Source: Lachnospiraceae bacterium UBA3638 (GTDB lineage: Bacteria > Bacillota > Clostridia > Lachnospirales > Lachnospiraceae). From it: a stretch of 17,966 bases of DNA. Location of the stretch: positions 1-17,966 of the forward strand of contig DFKT01000011.1 in the NCBI GenBank assembly GCA_002373595.1, given 5' to 3'. Below, piece after piece: positions 1 to 7,938 of the stretch (its first letter is position 1; every line of letters starts with the position of its first letter). A program made the position numbers and the translations under genes. The notes below the pieces were generated by a model. The model was given only the letters and a program-made list of their open reading frames with translations. It was not told the origin of the DNA and did no database searches.

Positions 1-929
1 GCTTCGGCTGGTGTATGTTTGACTACAATACACATAAGGATTTCGGAAGCGGAGACCGTATTTGCTATCACGGAGTTACAGACATGTTCCGCAACTCCAA
101 GCAGGCAGCTGCCGTATATGCCGCACAGCAGGAGGATTTTCCTGTACTTGAGATCTCATCGTCCATGGATATCGGAGAGCATCCTTCGAGCAATCGCGGA
201 CTCACATGGATCTATACAAATGCCGACAGCGTAAAGATGTTTAAGAATGATGTCCTGCTTCATGAGTATAAGCCTTCGGATTCACCTTACAAGAATCTTA
301 AGCACGGTCCTATACTGATCACTGATTTCGTCGGAGATCAGTTAGAACAGGAGGAGATGTCAGCAGGACAGCGCGCTACCGTTAAGGAGATCCTCAATCA
401 CGCAGCTGTTTACGGATATAATAAACTGCCCACGCATATCAAGATGAAAGCGCTTAAATGCGTGACCGTATATCACATGAAGTGGGCAGATGCGATGAAC
501 CTGTTCAATAAGTACGTCGGCGACTGGGGCGGCTCCGTGAAGGCATACCGCTTCGAGGCGATCAAGGACGGCAAGGTAGTTGCTACCGTCACCAAGGATG
601 TTGTCACCAAGCTTCATCTTGAAGCAAGAGCCGATCATACGGATCTCGTTGAGACCAGGACCTATGATGTCGCAGAAGTAAGACTTCGTATGATGGATGA
701 GCATGACAATGTCGTTCCTTTCTTCGATGAGCCGGTCCTTCTTAAGACCGAGGGACCGATAGAGATCGTAGGACCTTCGATCATCTCACTCAAAGGAGGT
801 ATGGGAGGCACATACGTAAGGACTACGGAAGGACAGGGGGCTGCGGCTCTCAAGATACAATGCACACAGGGAGCGCAGGTAAAGATACCGTTTACCGTCA
901 CACAGCACAGATCACAGAAGCTGGATTGA
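1..929 (+). CDS. GH2-family glycoside hydrolase, C-terminal part (5' end outside window)
   Basis: The open frame is already running at base 3 (FGWCMFDYNTHKDFGSGD), so the gene starts upstream and only about 308 codons are visible. The segment WCMFDYNTHKDFGSGDR, followed by a conserved stretch on a 'visiting' residue run (YHGVTDMFRNSK), is typical of the end of the catalytic TIM barrel in GH2 beta-galactosidase-like enzymes. The rest, about 240 residues, reads as Ig-like beta-sandwich accessory domains (SVKAYRFEAIKDGKVVATVTKD and later Gly-rich strands). The catalytic glutamates are not in the window, so the substrate cannot be fixed; a beta-galactosidase is most likely given the neighbouring symporter and alpha-galactosidase. 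No signal peptide can be judged. Only 47 bp separate it from the symporter and I see no terminator, so the two are probably cotranscribed. Confidence 0.85.
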   Translation, partial: FGWCMFDYNTHKDFGSGDRICYHGVTDMFRNSKQAAAVYAAQQEDFPVLEISSSMDIGEHPSSNRGLTWIYTNADSVKMFKNDVLLHEYKPSDSPYKNLKHGPILITDFVGDQLEQEEMSAGQRATVKEILNHAAVYGYNKLPTHIKMKALKCVTVYHMKWADAMNLFNKYVGDWGGSVKAYRFEAIKDGKVVATVTKDVVTKLHLEARADHTDLVETRTYDVAEVRLRMMDEHDNVVPFFDEPVLLKTEGPIEIVGPSIISLKGGMGGTYVRTTEGQGAAALKIQCTQGAQVKIPFTVTQHRSQKLD

Positions 930-976
930 CGGATCAATAAAGATATAAGTTTTAAACGGAAAGAAAAGGGGTGCAG

Positions 977-2377
977 ATGGAAGACAAGAGACTTACAGGA
1001 ATGGAAAAAGCGGCGTACGGTATCGGCGCGGTCGGAAAGGATATGGTATATATGCTCTCTGCGAGCTATGTACTCTATTACTTCCAAGATCTGCTCGGAG
1101 TAAACGCCATAGCTATGGGAACGATCCTTCTCGTTGCGAGAATATTTGATGCATTTAATGACCCTATCATGGGTGTCATAGTTGCCAAGACCAAGACCAA
1201 GTGGGGAAAGTTCCGTCCCTGGCTGATGATAGGAACCGTCACGAATGCAGTGATACTCTATCTTATGTTTGCGGCACCTCCGGCACTTGACGGCAGCGGA
1301 CTGATCGCATACGCAGCTATATTCTATATACTCTGGGGTGTTACCTATACGATGATGGATATACCGTATTGGTCGATGATTCCTGCATTTACCAAGGGCG
1401 GCAAGGAAAGAGAAGGTCTCACCACTCTCGCAAGGAGCTGCGCAGGTGTGGGAGCCGCACTTGTTTCGGTATTCACCATGATGATCGTACATGCTATCGG
1501 AGGAAGCAATGAGGTCCTCGGATTCAAATGGTTTGCATTTATCATCGCCGTTGTATTTGTAGCAGCAACCACGATCACATGCGTAGCGATCAAGGAGAAG
1601 GCAACGGTCGATATGAAGACCGCGTCCGTAAAGGATATGTTCAAAGCGCTTGTTCAGAACGATCAGGCGATGGCAGTCGTTGTTGCAATAGTACTTATCA
1701 ACTGCTCCGTATATATCACTTCAAACCTCGTCATCTATTTCTTCAAGTATGATTTCGGCGGAACGGATTGGTATAACAGCTACACGCTCTTTAATATGTT
1801 CGGAGGAGCTATCTCCATACTTGCAATGATGGTATTCTATCCCGTACTCAGGAAGTTCGCGGATAATATCAAGATCTTCTATATCTGCCTTGCAAGTGCG
1901 ATCATTGGATACGCATCGCTCCTTGGCATTGCATTTACTTCGATGAACAATGTTTACATCCTCTTCATCCCCGGATTCTTCATCTTCACCGCAAACGGTG
2001 TTATGCAGGTACTTACCACTGTATTCCTTGCCAATACCGTAGAGTACGGAGAGCTGAAGAACGGCAGAAGAGATGAATCGGTCATCTTCTCGATGCAGAC
2101 ATTTGTAGTTAAGCTCGCGAGCGGTGTCGCAGCATTTATCGCTTCGATATGTCTCCAGATCAACAGCCTTCAGAGCGGCACGGATGTATCCGAAGCAGAC
2201 AAGGCAAGAGACTTCTCGCTTGAGGTTGCCAAGAGTTCAAGAGTAGGTCTCAGGATGACGATGACTATCGTCCCGATCGCAGGACTCCTCTTCGCAATAT
2301 TCTGGTTCGGGAAGAAGTACATCCTGACCGAGAGCAAAGTAGAGGAGATAAGCAAAGAACTCTCCGAGAAAAAGTAA
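977..2377 (+). CDS. GPH-family (MelB-like) cation:sugar symporter
   Basis: A 466-residue inner-membrane protein with about 12 hydrophobic segments. It belongs to the glycoside-pentoside-hexuronide:cation symporter family (MFS superfamily), which imports oligosaccharides or glycosides with Na+ or H+. Diagnostic parts are RIFDAFNDPIMG in helix 2, with the Asp pair D58/D62 that corresponds to the cation/sugar site of MelB, and KWGKFRPWLMIG in the following loop. The start is placed at ATG 977 because AAAAGGGG (about 963-970) lies 6 bp upstream; the in-frame GTG at 971 directly abuts that ribosome binding site and is unlikely. It lies between a GH2 enzyme and an alpha-galactosidase, so galactosides such as melibiose, raffinose-type sugars or galactomannan fragments are the likely cargo (inference). 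Confidence 0.92.
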   Translation: MEDKRLTGMEKAAYGIGAVGKDMVYMLSASYVLYYFQDLLGVNAIAMGTILLVARIFDAFNDPIMGVIVAKTKTKWGKFRPWLMIGTVTNAVILYLMFAAPPALDGSGLIAYAAIFYILWGVTYTMMDIPYWSMIPAFTKGGKEREGLTTLARSCAGVGAALVSVFTMMIVHAIGGSNEVLGFKWFAFIIAVVFVAATTITCVAIKEKATVDMKTASVKDMFKALVQNDQAMAVVVAIVLINCSVYITSNLVIYFFKYDFGGTDWYNSYTLFNMFGGAISILAMMVFYPVLRKFADNIKIFYICLASAIIGYASLLGIAFTSMNNVYILFIPGFFIFTANGVMQVLTTVFLANTVEYGELKNGRRDESVIFSMQTFVVKLASGVAAFIASICLQINSLQSGTDVSEADKARDFSLEVAKSSRVGLRMTMTIVPIAGLLFAIFWFGKKYILTESKVEEISKELSEKK

Positions 2378-2403
2378 AAGGATGAATAACAACATCCCAA
2401 ACG

Positions 2404-2434
2404 ACATCCCGGAGCATGCTTCCGGGATGTTTTT
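2404..2434 (+). terminator. intercistronic rho-independent terminator-like hairpin
   Basis: Perfect 10-bp stem ACATCCCGGA (2404-2413) with TCCGGGATGT (2421-2430) and a 7-nt loop, followed at once by TTTTT. It sits between the symporter stop (2377) and the ribosome binding site of the alpha-galactosidase (2438-2444). It would reduce read-through, or act as a 3' stabiliser for the upstream mRNA. Confidence 0.8.
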
Positions 2435-2450
2435 GTCAAAGGAGATTTGT

Positions 2451-4901
2451 ATGATAAGGATAATGGAAGGAATAAAGGAGAGCAGTCCCGCGGAGAAGTA
2501 CTTTGTACTTGATACCGATAATACGACATATGCTTTCCGCACTCTTCCCACAGGGCAGCTCGAGCACCTGTACTACGGAAGGAAGATCAAGATAGCGGAT
2601 ACCACCCCCGATGTGCTTTCGGAGAAGCATGCATTTCCGCCCGGGAATACATGCAGTTACGATGATGAGCACGGTGAGTATACGCTTGATGATATGAGAC
2701 TTGAGATGTCTGCCAACGGCAAGAGTGATATGAGAGATCCTCTGCTGGAGATCATCCATGCGGATGGCAGCACAACGTCGGATTTTATATTTGAGGGAGC
2801 GCAGCTCCTATCGTCAAAGGAAGATGGAGATGGTCTGCCCGGTGCGTATTATACGGGCGATGCCGGTAAGGATATCGGATTAAAGATCACTCTAAGAGAC
2901 AATCAGTACGGACTTAAGCTGGAACTGTACTATTACGTATTTGAGAAATGCAATGTGATAGTCAGAAAGAGCAGACTCATAAATGAGAGCACCGATACCG
3001 TCACCGTTGGAAGGCTCCTCAGCGCACAGCTCGATCTGGACAGATCGGATCTTGTGTTCACGACATTTCGCGGCGCATGGGGACGCGAAATGCAGAGGGA
3101 TGACTGCATAGTCGGTACGGGCAGGCATATAGCCGAGAGCTACTACGGTGTGAGCTCCAACAGGTGCAATCCGTTCATCATGCTCCATCCCGCGCAGACC
3201 ACGGAGAAGCAGGGTGAGTGCTATGCATATAATCTTATATACAGCGGCAATCATTACGAAGCGGTAGAAGCCAATGCATTCGGTAAGGTGAGATTTGTCG
3301 GCGGTATCAATCCGAGAGGCTTTGCATGGAAACTCGGGCCGAATGAGACATTTGATTCCCCCGAAGCCGTGCTGACATATTCGGCAAACGGCTATAATGC
3401 GATGAGCCGCAATATGCATTCCTTTGTAAACGAGCACATCGTGCGCGGTGAGTGGAAGGGCAAGGACAGACCCGTCCTCTTAAACAGCTGGGAGGCCGCA
3501 TACTTTGATATAAATGAAAGCAAGCTTGTAAAGCTCGCTAAGGCCGCCAAGGATGTGGGTGCCGAGCTCTTCGTCATGGATGACGGCTGGTTCGGAGAGA
3601 GAAACGATGACAGGAGAAGCCTCGGTGACTGGGATGTAAATAAAAAGAAACTTCCCGGCGGACTTAAAGGAATAGCTGATAAGATAAACGGACTGGGGCT
3701 TCACTTCGGTATATGGGTCGAGCCTGAGATGGTCAATAAGGACAGCAGACTCTATAACGAGCATCCCGATTGGGCAATGAAGATCCCTGATAAGCCTCAT
3801 TCGGAGGGACGCTGGCAGATGCTGCTCGACCTGTGCAATCCCGAGGTCACGGACTTTATCATCGATAAGATGTCCGAGGTATTTTCATCGGCAAATATCG
3901 ACTATGTAAAATGGGATATGAACCGTCCCATTACCGATTATTATTCACAGTATCTGCCCGCCGACAGACAGGGTGAGGTAGCTCACAGATACTACCTGGG
4001 TCTGTACAGATGCATGAAGACGCTGACTGAGAGATTCCCCAATATCCTTTTTGAGGGATGTGCATCCGGAGGAAACAGATTCGATCTCGGCATACTCTCA
4101 TACTTCCCTCAGATCTGGGCGAGTGATGATACCGACGCAGTCAGCAGGGCATATATACAGACGGGATACAGCTACGGATATCCGCAGTCGACCTACACGG
4201 CACATGTATCGGCCAGTCCCAATCATCAGACACTTCGCCGAACCCCTCTCGATACGAGGTTCAATGTAGCTGTATTCGGAAACTTCGGATATGAGCTGAA
4301 TCTGTGTGACCTTAGCAAGGAAGACCTCGCCAAGGTAAAGGCGCAGATCGAGCTCTATAAGAAATGGAGACATATACTGCAGTGGGGTGATTTCTACAGA
4401 GGAAGATCATTTAACGATTCGCCTGCCGCTGCGGGCAGCAGTCCTTACGGCATAAGCGCATCTGCAGGAATGAGTGCCGATACCGCCGGCAATTTATGTG
4501 AGTGGACGATATGTTCAAAGGATAAGAGGCAGGCTGTGTCCATGCTCATGCAGAAACTGACAGTACCGAACAGTATGACCCATGTACTCTATCCGGACGG
4601 ACTGGATGAAGAGAAGATATACAGATTCTATAATCGTGAACTGAAAGTGGATATAAGGGAATTCGGAGATCTCGTCAATATGATGGCGCCTGTTCATCTC
4701 AAGAATGATTCGATGCTGATGGACATCGCTGCGCACTTTGTTAAGCTGGACGGTGAGACAGAGAACTTTACCGCATCGGGATCGACGCTCATGTATGGAG
4801 GAGCGCATCTTCACCAGTCATACGGCGGTACGGGATTCAATTCGGATGTCAGACATTTCCAGGATTTCGGATCGAGATTGTATTTTATGGAAGCGACCTA
4901 G
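2451..4901 (+). CDS. alpha-galactosidase, glycoside hydrolase family 36
   Basis: An 816-residue enzyme that hydrolyses terminal alpha-1,6-galactosyl bonds (melibiose, raffinose, galactomannan side chains). It has no signal peptide, so it is probably cytoplasmic and fed by the adjacent symporter. Family marks in order: an N-terminal beta-supersandwich (about 1-320), then the barrel with LFVMDDGWFG, FGIWVEPEMVN, YVKWDMNR (nucleophile D489), EGCASGGNRFD and WASDDTDA (acid/base D559). The 70-residue spacing between the catalytic aspartates fits GH36. ATG 2451 is chosen because AAAGGAG (2438-2444) lies 6 bp upstream. An in-frame ATG at 2382 would add 23 residues but would have to be translated through the terminator hairpin at 2404-2434. 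Its TAG stop shares CTAG with the stop of the convergent cyclase gene. Confidence 0.95.
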   Translation: MIRIMEGIKESSPAEKYFVLDTDNTTYAFRTLPTGQLEHLYYGRKIKIADTTPDVLSEKHAFPPGNTCSYDDEHGEYTLDDMRLEMSANGKSDMRDPLLEIIHADGSTTSDFIFEGAQLLSSKEDGDGLPGAYYTGDAGKDIGLKITLRDNQYGLKLELYYYVFEKCNVIVRKSRLINESTDTVTVGRLLSAQLDLDRSDLVFTTFRGAWGREMQRDDCIVGTGRHIAESYYGVSSNRCNPFIMLHPAQTTEKQGECYAYNLIYSGNHYEAVEANAFGKVRFVGGINPRGFAWKLGPNETFDSPEAVLTYSANGYNAMSRNMHSFVNEHIVRGEWKGKDRPVLLNSWEAAYFDINESKLVKLAKAAKDVGAELFVMDDGWFGERNDDRRSLGDWDVNKKKLPGGLKGIADKINGLGLHFGIWVEPEMVNKDSRLYNEHPDWAMKIPDKPHSEGRWQMLLDLCNPEVTDFIIDKMSEVFSSANIDYVKWDMNRPITDYYSQYLPADRQGEVAHRYYLGLYRCMKTLTERFPNILFEGCASGGNRFDLGILSYFPQIWASDDTDAVSRAYIQTGYSYGYPQSTYTAHVSASPNHQTLRRTPLDTRFNVAVFGNFGYELNLCDLSKEDLAKVKAQIELYKKWRHILQWGDFYRGRSFNDSPAAAGSSPYGISASAGMSADTAGNLCEWTICSKDKRQAVSMLMQKLTVPNSMTHVLYPDGLDEEKIYRFYNRELKVDIREFGDLVNMMAPVHLKNDSMLMDIAAHFVKLDGETENFTASGSTLMYGGAHLHQSYGGTGFNSDVRHFQDFGSRLYFMEAT

Positions 4902-6376
4902 TTATCCTCTTTCTTGGATACGGTCTTGTACAGATCTGTGATATCGTCACGCTCTGCAGCGAGCCTTGATTCCATATCAAGCATCTTTACGGCATCGAGG
5001 AAATCCTCATCGGCTTCACCGGCCTCCGCTGTATCGGAGGTGTCGGTGCTTTGCTCGAGGAGATGGGATATGACGCGGTTTCTTCCGCTTTCCTTAGCAT
5101 AGTAGAGCTTGTCGTCGGACTCTTTTATCATTTCTTCGAGCTGCAGACGGTCTCTCCATTCGGATACACCGAATGACATCGTAACTCTTATCTCCGTGTC
5201 ACCGTAAGGGATGCGGAGATCTCTTATTTTGTCGAGCAGTATCTTGAGCGAACGCTCGGACTGATCGAGCTTCATACGGTCAAATACCAGGAGGAATTCC
5301 TCACCGCCCCATCTTGCGACAAAGCCGAACTTCTTCATATGGTCCTGAATGGTATTTGCTACGGTCACGAGCACGATATCTCCGGCATCGTGTCCGTAGG
5401 TATCGTTTACATGCTTGAAGTGGTCGATATCACCGATCGAGATACAGAAAGGGATCCTTTCTTTTACTGTATGAGAGTAGATGGATGAGAGCTTTCTGTC
5501 CGCACTTCTTCGGTTAAAGAGTCTGGTAAGAGGATCGCGCTCCATCATATCGCGAAGAGAACGGTGCATCTCGAGTATGGAAGTACCGATACTTCCGAGC
5601 TCATCGGGGCGTCTCGTAACATCGGGATCAAGCTCTGCTTCAACATCACCTCTTGAAGCTCTGGACATGAATACATGGATCTTGTCGAGGACGGAGACGA
5701 TCTCCCTGGTATATCTGGTGATCAGTACAATGACGAAAGCCATAAGTATAAGGATAGCCAGAACGAGAGGCGTCAGAACCTGCATGATCATGTTCTGTAT
5801 ATCGGATGTCCTTTTGGCTACGCCCATCATGCCGACGACATCGCCTGAGCTTGAAACAAGCGGTGTATAGAAGCTGCAGTAGTCGACTTCGTCTATCTGA
5901 GAATTGTGATAAAAGGTAGCGGTCTTTCCGTTAAGGACGTCCTGGAGGATCTTTTCGTGAGCTCCGGTTGCTATACACCTGGCGGAGTATTTGTCCATAA
6001 TGGTGGTATGGATCCTGGTATCCTGATAGAAAAGGGAATATTCAAGCCCTGTGGCAAACTTAAGCTCGTCTACGAGCGAATAATCCGTGGTGATATTGGT
6101 CTCGCCCTTATACAAATACAGCGCGCGGGAATTATCGTCGCCTGAGATCAGCGAATAATCGCCCGGGTATTTGCCGTCGTACATAAGCACCGCGGTGGCG
6201 CAGGCACTTCTGAGCTCGCTCTCTATCTGGTTATAAGAAAATCGTGATATCAGTGAATACCCAACAATAACTATTATGAATGAAAATATGATGAGCGGGA
6301 TGATCGTTATGGCGTATAATCTCGCTGCTACCGAATGGATCGCTGATGTCCTTTTTTTCTTTAAAACGGTATCCAT
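4898..6376 (-). CDS. membrane diguanylate cyclase (extracytoplasmic sensor-HAMP-GGDEF)
   Basis: A 492-residue enzyme predicted to make cyclic-di-GMP from two GTP. Layout: TM1 about 21-43, extracytoplasmic Cache-like sensor about 44-195 (the segment YTPLVSSSGDVVGMMGVAKR is typical of single-Cache domains), TM2 about 197-221, HAMP about 222-275, GGDEF about 280-440. Active-site motif GGEEF is at 357-361 and the metal/nucleotide region GDIDHFKHVNDTYGHDAGD is intact, so it should be active. The product-inhibition I-site (RxxD just upstream of GGEEF) reads KKFG and is missing. A ~50-residue acidic tail follows. ATG 6376 is chosen for AAAGGAG 6 bp upstream; the open frame extends 20 codons further without a ribosome binding site. 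The sensed ligand is unknown. Confidence 0.93.
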   Translation of the reverse strand: MDTVLKKKRTSAIHSVAARLYAITIIPLIIFSFIIVIVGYSLISRFSYNQIESELRSACATAVLMYDGKYPGDYSLISGDDNSRALYLYKGETNITTDYSLVDELKFATGLEYSLFYQDTRIHTTIMDKYSARCIATGAHEKILQDVLNGKTATFYHNSQIDEVDYCSFYTPLVSSSGDVVGMMGVAKRTSDIQNMIMQVLTPLVLAILILMAFVIVLITRYTREIVSVLDKIHVFMSRASRGDVEAELDPDVTRRPDELGSIGTSILEMHRSLRDMMERDPLTRLFNRRSADRKLSSIYSHTVKERIPFCISIGDIDHFKHVNDTYGHDAGDIVLVTVANTIQDHMKKFGFVARWGGEEFLLVFDRMKLDQSERSLKILLDKIRDLRIPYGDTEIRVTMSFGVSEWRDRLQLEEMIKESDDKLYYAKESGRNRVISHLLEQSTDTSDTAEAGEADEDFLDAVKMLDMESRLAAERDDITDLYKTVSKKEDN

Positions 6377-6407
6377 ATCTGTCTCCTTTAAGGGTATTTT
6401 CAACGAA

Positions 6408-6436
6408 ATTATATAATATAAGAAAAAAACGCACAA
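6408..6436 (-). promoter_or_regulatory. promoter of the diguanylate cyclase gene
   Basis: On the minus strand, TTGTGC (6431-6436) and TATAAT (6408-6413) are separated by 17 bp. This predicts a start near 6401 and a 25-nt leader to the ATG at 6376. The -10 is a perfect sigma-A consensus. Confidence 0.7.
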
Positions 6437-6445
6437 GAACGGATG

Positions 6446-6472
6446 ATTGTATACAATTATATTTGTATAATT
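6446..6472. promoter_or_regulatory. overlapping palindromes between divergent promoters (candidate operator)
   Basis: ATTGTATACAAT (6446-6457) is a perfect 12-bp palindrome. It overlaps a second inverted repeat, AATTATA (6455-6461) TTTG TATAATT (6466-6472). Both lie between the -35 box of the cyclase promoter (6431-6436) and the -35 of the livK promoter (6478-6483), where a dimeric regulator could act on both. AT-rich palindromes also arise by chance, so this is a candidate only. Confidence 0.4.
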
Positions 6473-6477
6473 TGCTG

Positions 6478-6506
6478 TTTACATTAGCGCTTTTCTCTGA
6501 TAAAAT
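6478..6506 (+). promoter_or_regulatory. promoter of the liv operon
   Basis: TTTACA (6478-6483), 17 bp, TAAAAT (6501-6506), with an extended -10 TG at 6498-6499. Predicted transcription start is about 6512-6514, immediately before the leader hairpin. Confidence 0.7.
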
Positions 6507-6514
6507 CCTAAAAG

Positions 6515-6558
6515 AAGCCAAGGGAGGCTAAAAAATCATCCCCTTAGGCTTTTGTTTT
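6515..6558 (+). terminator. leader hairpin with U-tract upstream of livK (possible attenuator)
   Basis: AAGCCAAGGG (6515-6524) pairs with CCCTTAGGCTT (6541-6551) with one bulged A (6546) and a 16-nt loop, followed by TTTTGTTTT. The gene upstream is on the other strand, so this cannot be its terminator; it lies inside the predicted liv leader. A weaker alternative pairing, AGCC (6516-6519) with GGCT (6526-6529), would compete with the long stem. Regulation by attenuation is inference. I do not recognise a known riboswitch. Confidence 0.5.
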
Positions 6559-6580
6559 ATAATATCCAGGGAGGTAGATT

Positions 6581-7816
6581 ATGAAAAAGAAAGTAATTGC
6601 ACTTGTCATGGCAGGAATCCTCGCTATGTCCATGACCGCATGCGGTTCTCAGGCAGGCGGTCAGACTAACACAGGATCAGGCGCTGAAACAGGAAGTACC
6701 GCTGTTTCACACGAGAGCAAGGGAGGTAAGCTTACCGGAACCTTGAAGCTCGGTGTCATCGGACCCCTTACCGGCGCAGCTGCTATTTACGGAAATGCCG
6801 TAGCAAACGGAGCACAGATCGCAGTAGATGAGATCAACGAGAATGGCGGAGACTTCAAGATCGAGATCAATCCTCAGGATGATGAGCACGATGCAGAGAA
6901 GTCCGTAAACGCTTACAACACCCTTAAGGACTGGGGCGTTCAGGCTATCGTAGGATGTGTTACCACCACCCCTTGTGTCGCTGTTTCTGCTGAAGCAAAC
7001 AACGATCGCGTATTTATGCTCACTCCTTCGGCTTCATCCACCGATGTAACCAAAGGAAAGGATCAGACTTTCCAGCTTTGCTTCTCAGACCCCAACCAGG
7101 GATCTGCATCCGCACAGTATATTGTAGACAACAAGATGGCTACCAAGGTTGCTATCATCTACAACAACGGAGATGCATATTCAACAGGTATCTACCAGAC
7201 TTTCAAGGATAAGGCTGCTCAGCTCGGACTTGAGATCGTTTCCGAGACCACCTTTACCGACGATACCACCGATTTCACAGTACAGGTTAAAGATGCACAG
7301 GACAAGGGAGCTGATCTCGTATTCCTTCCCATCTATTACACCCCCGCTTCCATGATCCTCAAGCAGGCTAAGGACAACGGTTACGCACCCACCTTCTTCG
7401 GTGTAGACGGAATGGACGGAATCCTTACCCTCGAGGGATTTGACGCAAGCCTTGCAGAGGGCGTAGTACTTCTTACTCCCTTCTCTGCAGATGCTACCGA
7501 TGATCTTACCAAGAATTTCGTTACCAAGTATCAGGCAGCTTATGGAGAACTTCCCAACCAGTTCGCAGCAGATGCTTATGATTGCCCTTACGCTATCTAC
7601 AAGGCACTTCAGACCTATGCTGACTGGAACGGAGATCTCGATGTTACCGGAATGAGTTACGAAGATATCTGCAAGATCCTCAAGGAAGTATTCGTAGACG
7701 CGTCCTTCTCGGTTGACGGTGTTACCGGAGACGGAATGGTATGGTCTGCAAACGGTGAGGTCAACAAGGCTCCCAAGGCTATGATTATCAAGGACGGAGC
7801 TTACGTAGGACTCTGA
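6581..7816 (+). CDS. livK: branched-chain amino acid ABC transporter substrate-binding lipoprotein
   Basis: A 411-residue type I periplasmic-binding-protein fold of the Leu/Ile/Val (HAAT) class, anchored outside the membrane to deliver ligand to the LivHM permease. The N-terminus is a lipoprotein signal: KKK, a hydrophobic stretch, then lipobox MTAC with the lipidated Cys at 21, followed by a Gly/Ser/Thr-rich linker to about residue 48. The mature domain begins KLGVIGPLTGAAAIYGNAVANG, a classic LivJ/LivK opening, and continues with AIVGCVTTTPC and LTPSASSTDV, which line the ligand cleft in the family. GGGAGG (6569-6574) sets the start. It is first in an operon and followed by its own hairpin at 7848-7902. 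True ligand (leucine-type amino acids, other amino acids, amides) cannot be told from sequence alone. Confidence 0.92.
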   Translation: MKKKVIALVMAGILAMSMTACGSQAGGQTNTGSGAETGSTAVSHESKGGKLTGTLKLGVIGPLTGAAAIYGNAVANGAQIAVDEINENGGDFKIEINPQDDEHDAEKSVNAYNTLKDWGVQAIVGCVTTTPCVAVSAEANNDRVFMLTPSASSTDVTKGKDQTFQLCFSDPNQGSASAQYIVDNKMATKVAIIYNNGDAYSTGIYQTFKDKAAQLGLEIVSETTFTDDTTDFTVQVKDAQDKGADLVFLPIYYTPASMILKQAKDNGYAPTFFGVDGMDGILTLEGFDASLAEGVVLLTPFSADATDDLTKNFVTKYQAAYGELPNQFAADAYDCPYAIYKALQTYADWNGDLDVTGMSYEDICKILKEVFVDASFSVDGVTGDGMVWSANGEVNKAPKAMIIKDGAYVGL

Positions 7817-7847
7817 TACAGGACAGTAATTCTTAAAGAACTATATG

Positions 7848-7902
7848 CGGCTGCGGGCTACGGGCGATCATTCGCAGCGTGTTCGCAGCCGTGCGATTTT
7901 TT
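7848..7902 (+). terminator. intercistronic terminator between livK and livH
   Basis: CGGCTGCG (7848-7855) pairs with CGCAGCCG (7884-7891), loop 28 nt, then GTGCGA and TTTTTT (7897-7902). A second CGCAGC at 7874-7879 offers an alternative partner for the 5' arm. Partial termination here would give more binding protein than permease, a common arrangement in ABC importer operons. The long loop and 5-nt offset to the T-run make it a moderate terminator. Confidence 0.6.
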
Positions 7903-7938
7903 CTGATCATCTGTTGACTTTTTTCAAAGGAAGAGACA

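Noticed and set aside
662..1492. Long open frame (276 codons) on the minus strand opposite the GH2 end and symporter start
   Set aside because: It overlaps two well-supported genes, crosses their intergenic gap, has Cys/His-rich low-quality sequence and no recognisable domain; it mirrors the codon bias of the real strand.
6398..6436. The 20-codon upstream extension of the cyclase as the true N-terminus
   Set aside because: It has no ribosome binding site and would overlap the predicted promoter and start site; ATG 6376 has AAAGGAG at ideal spacing.
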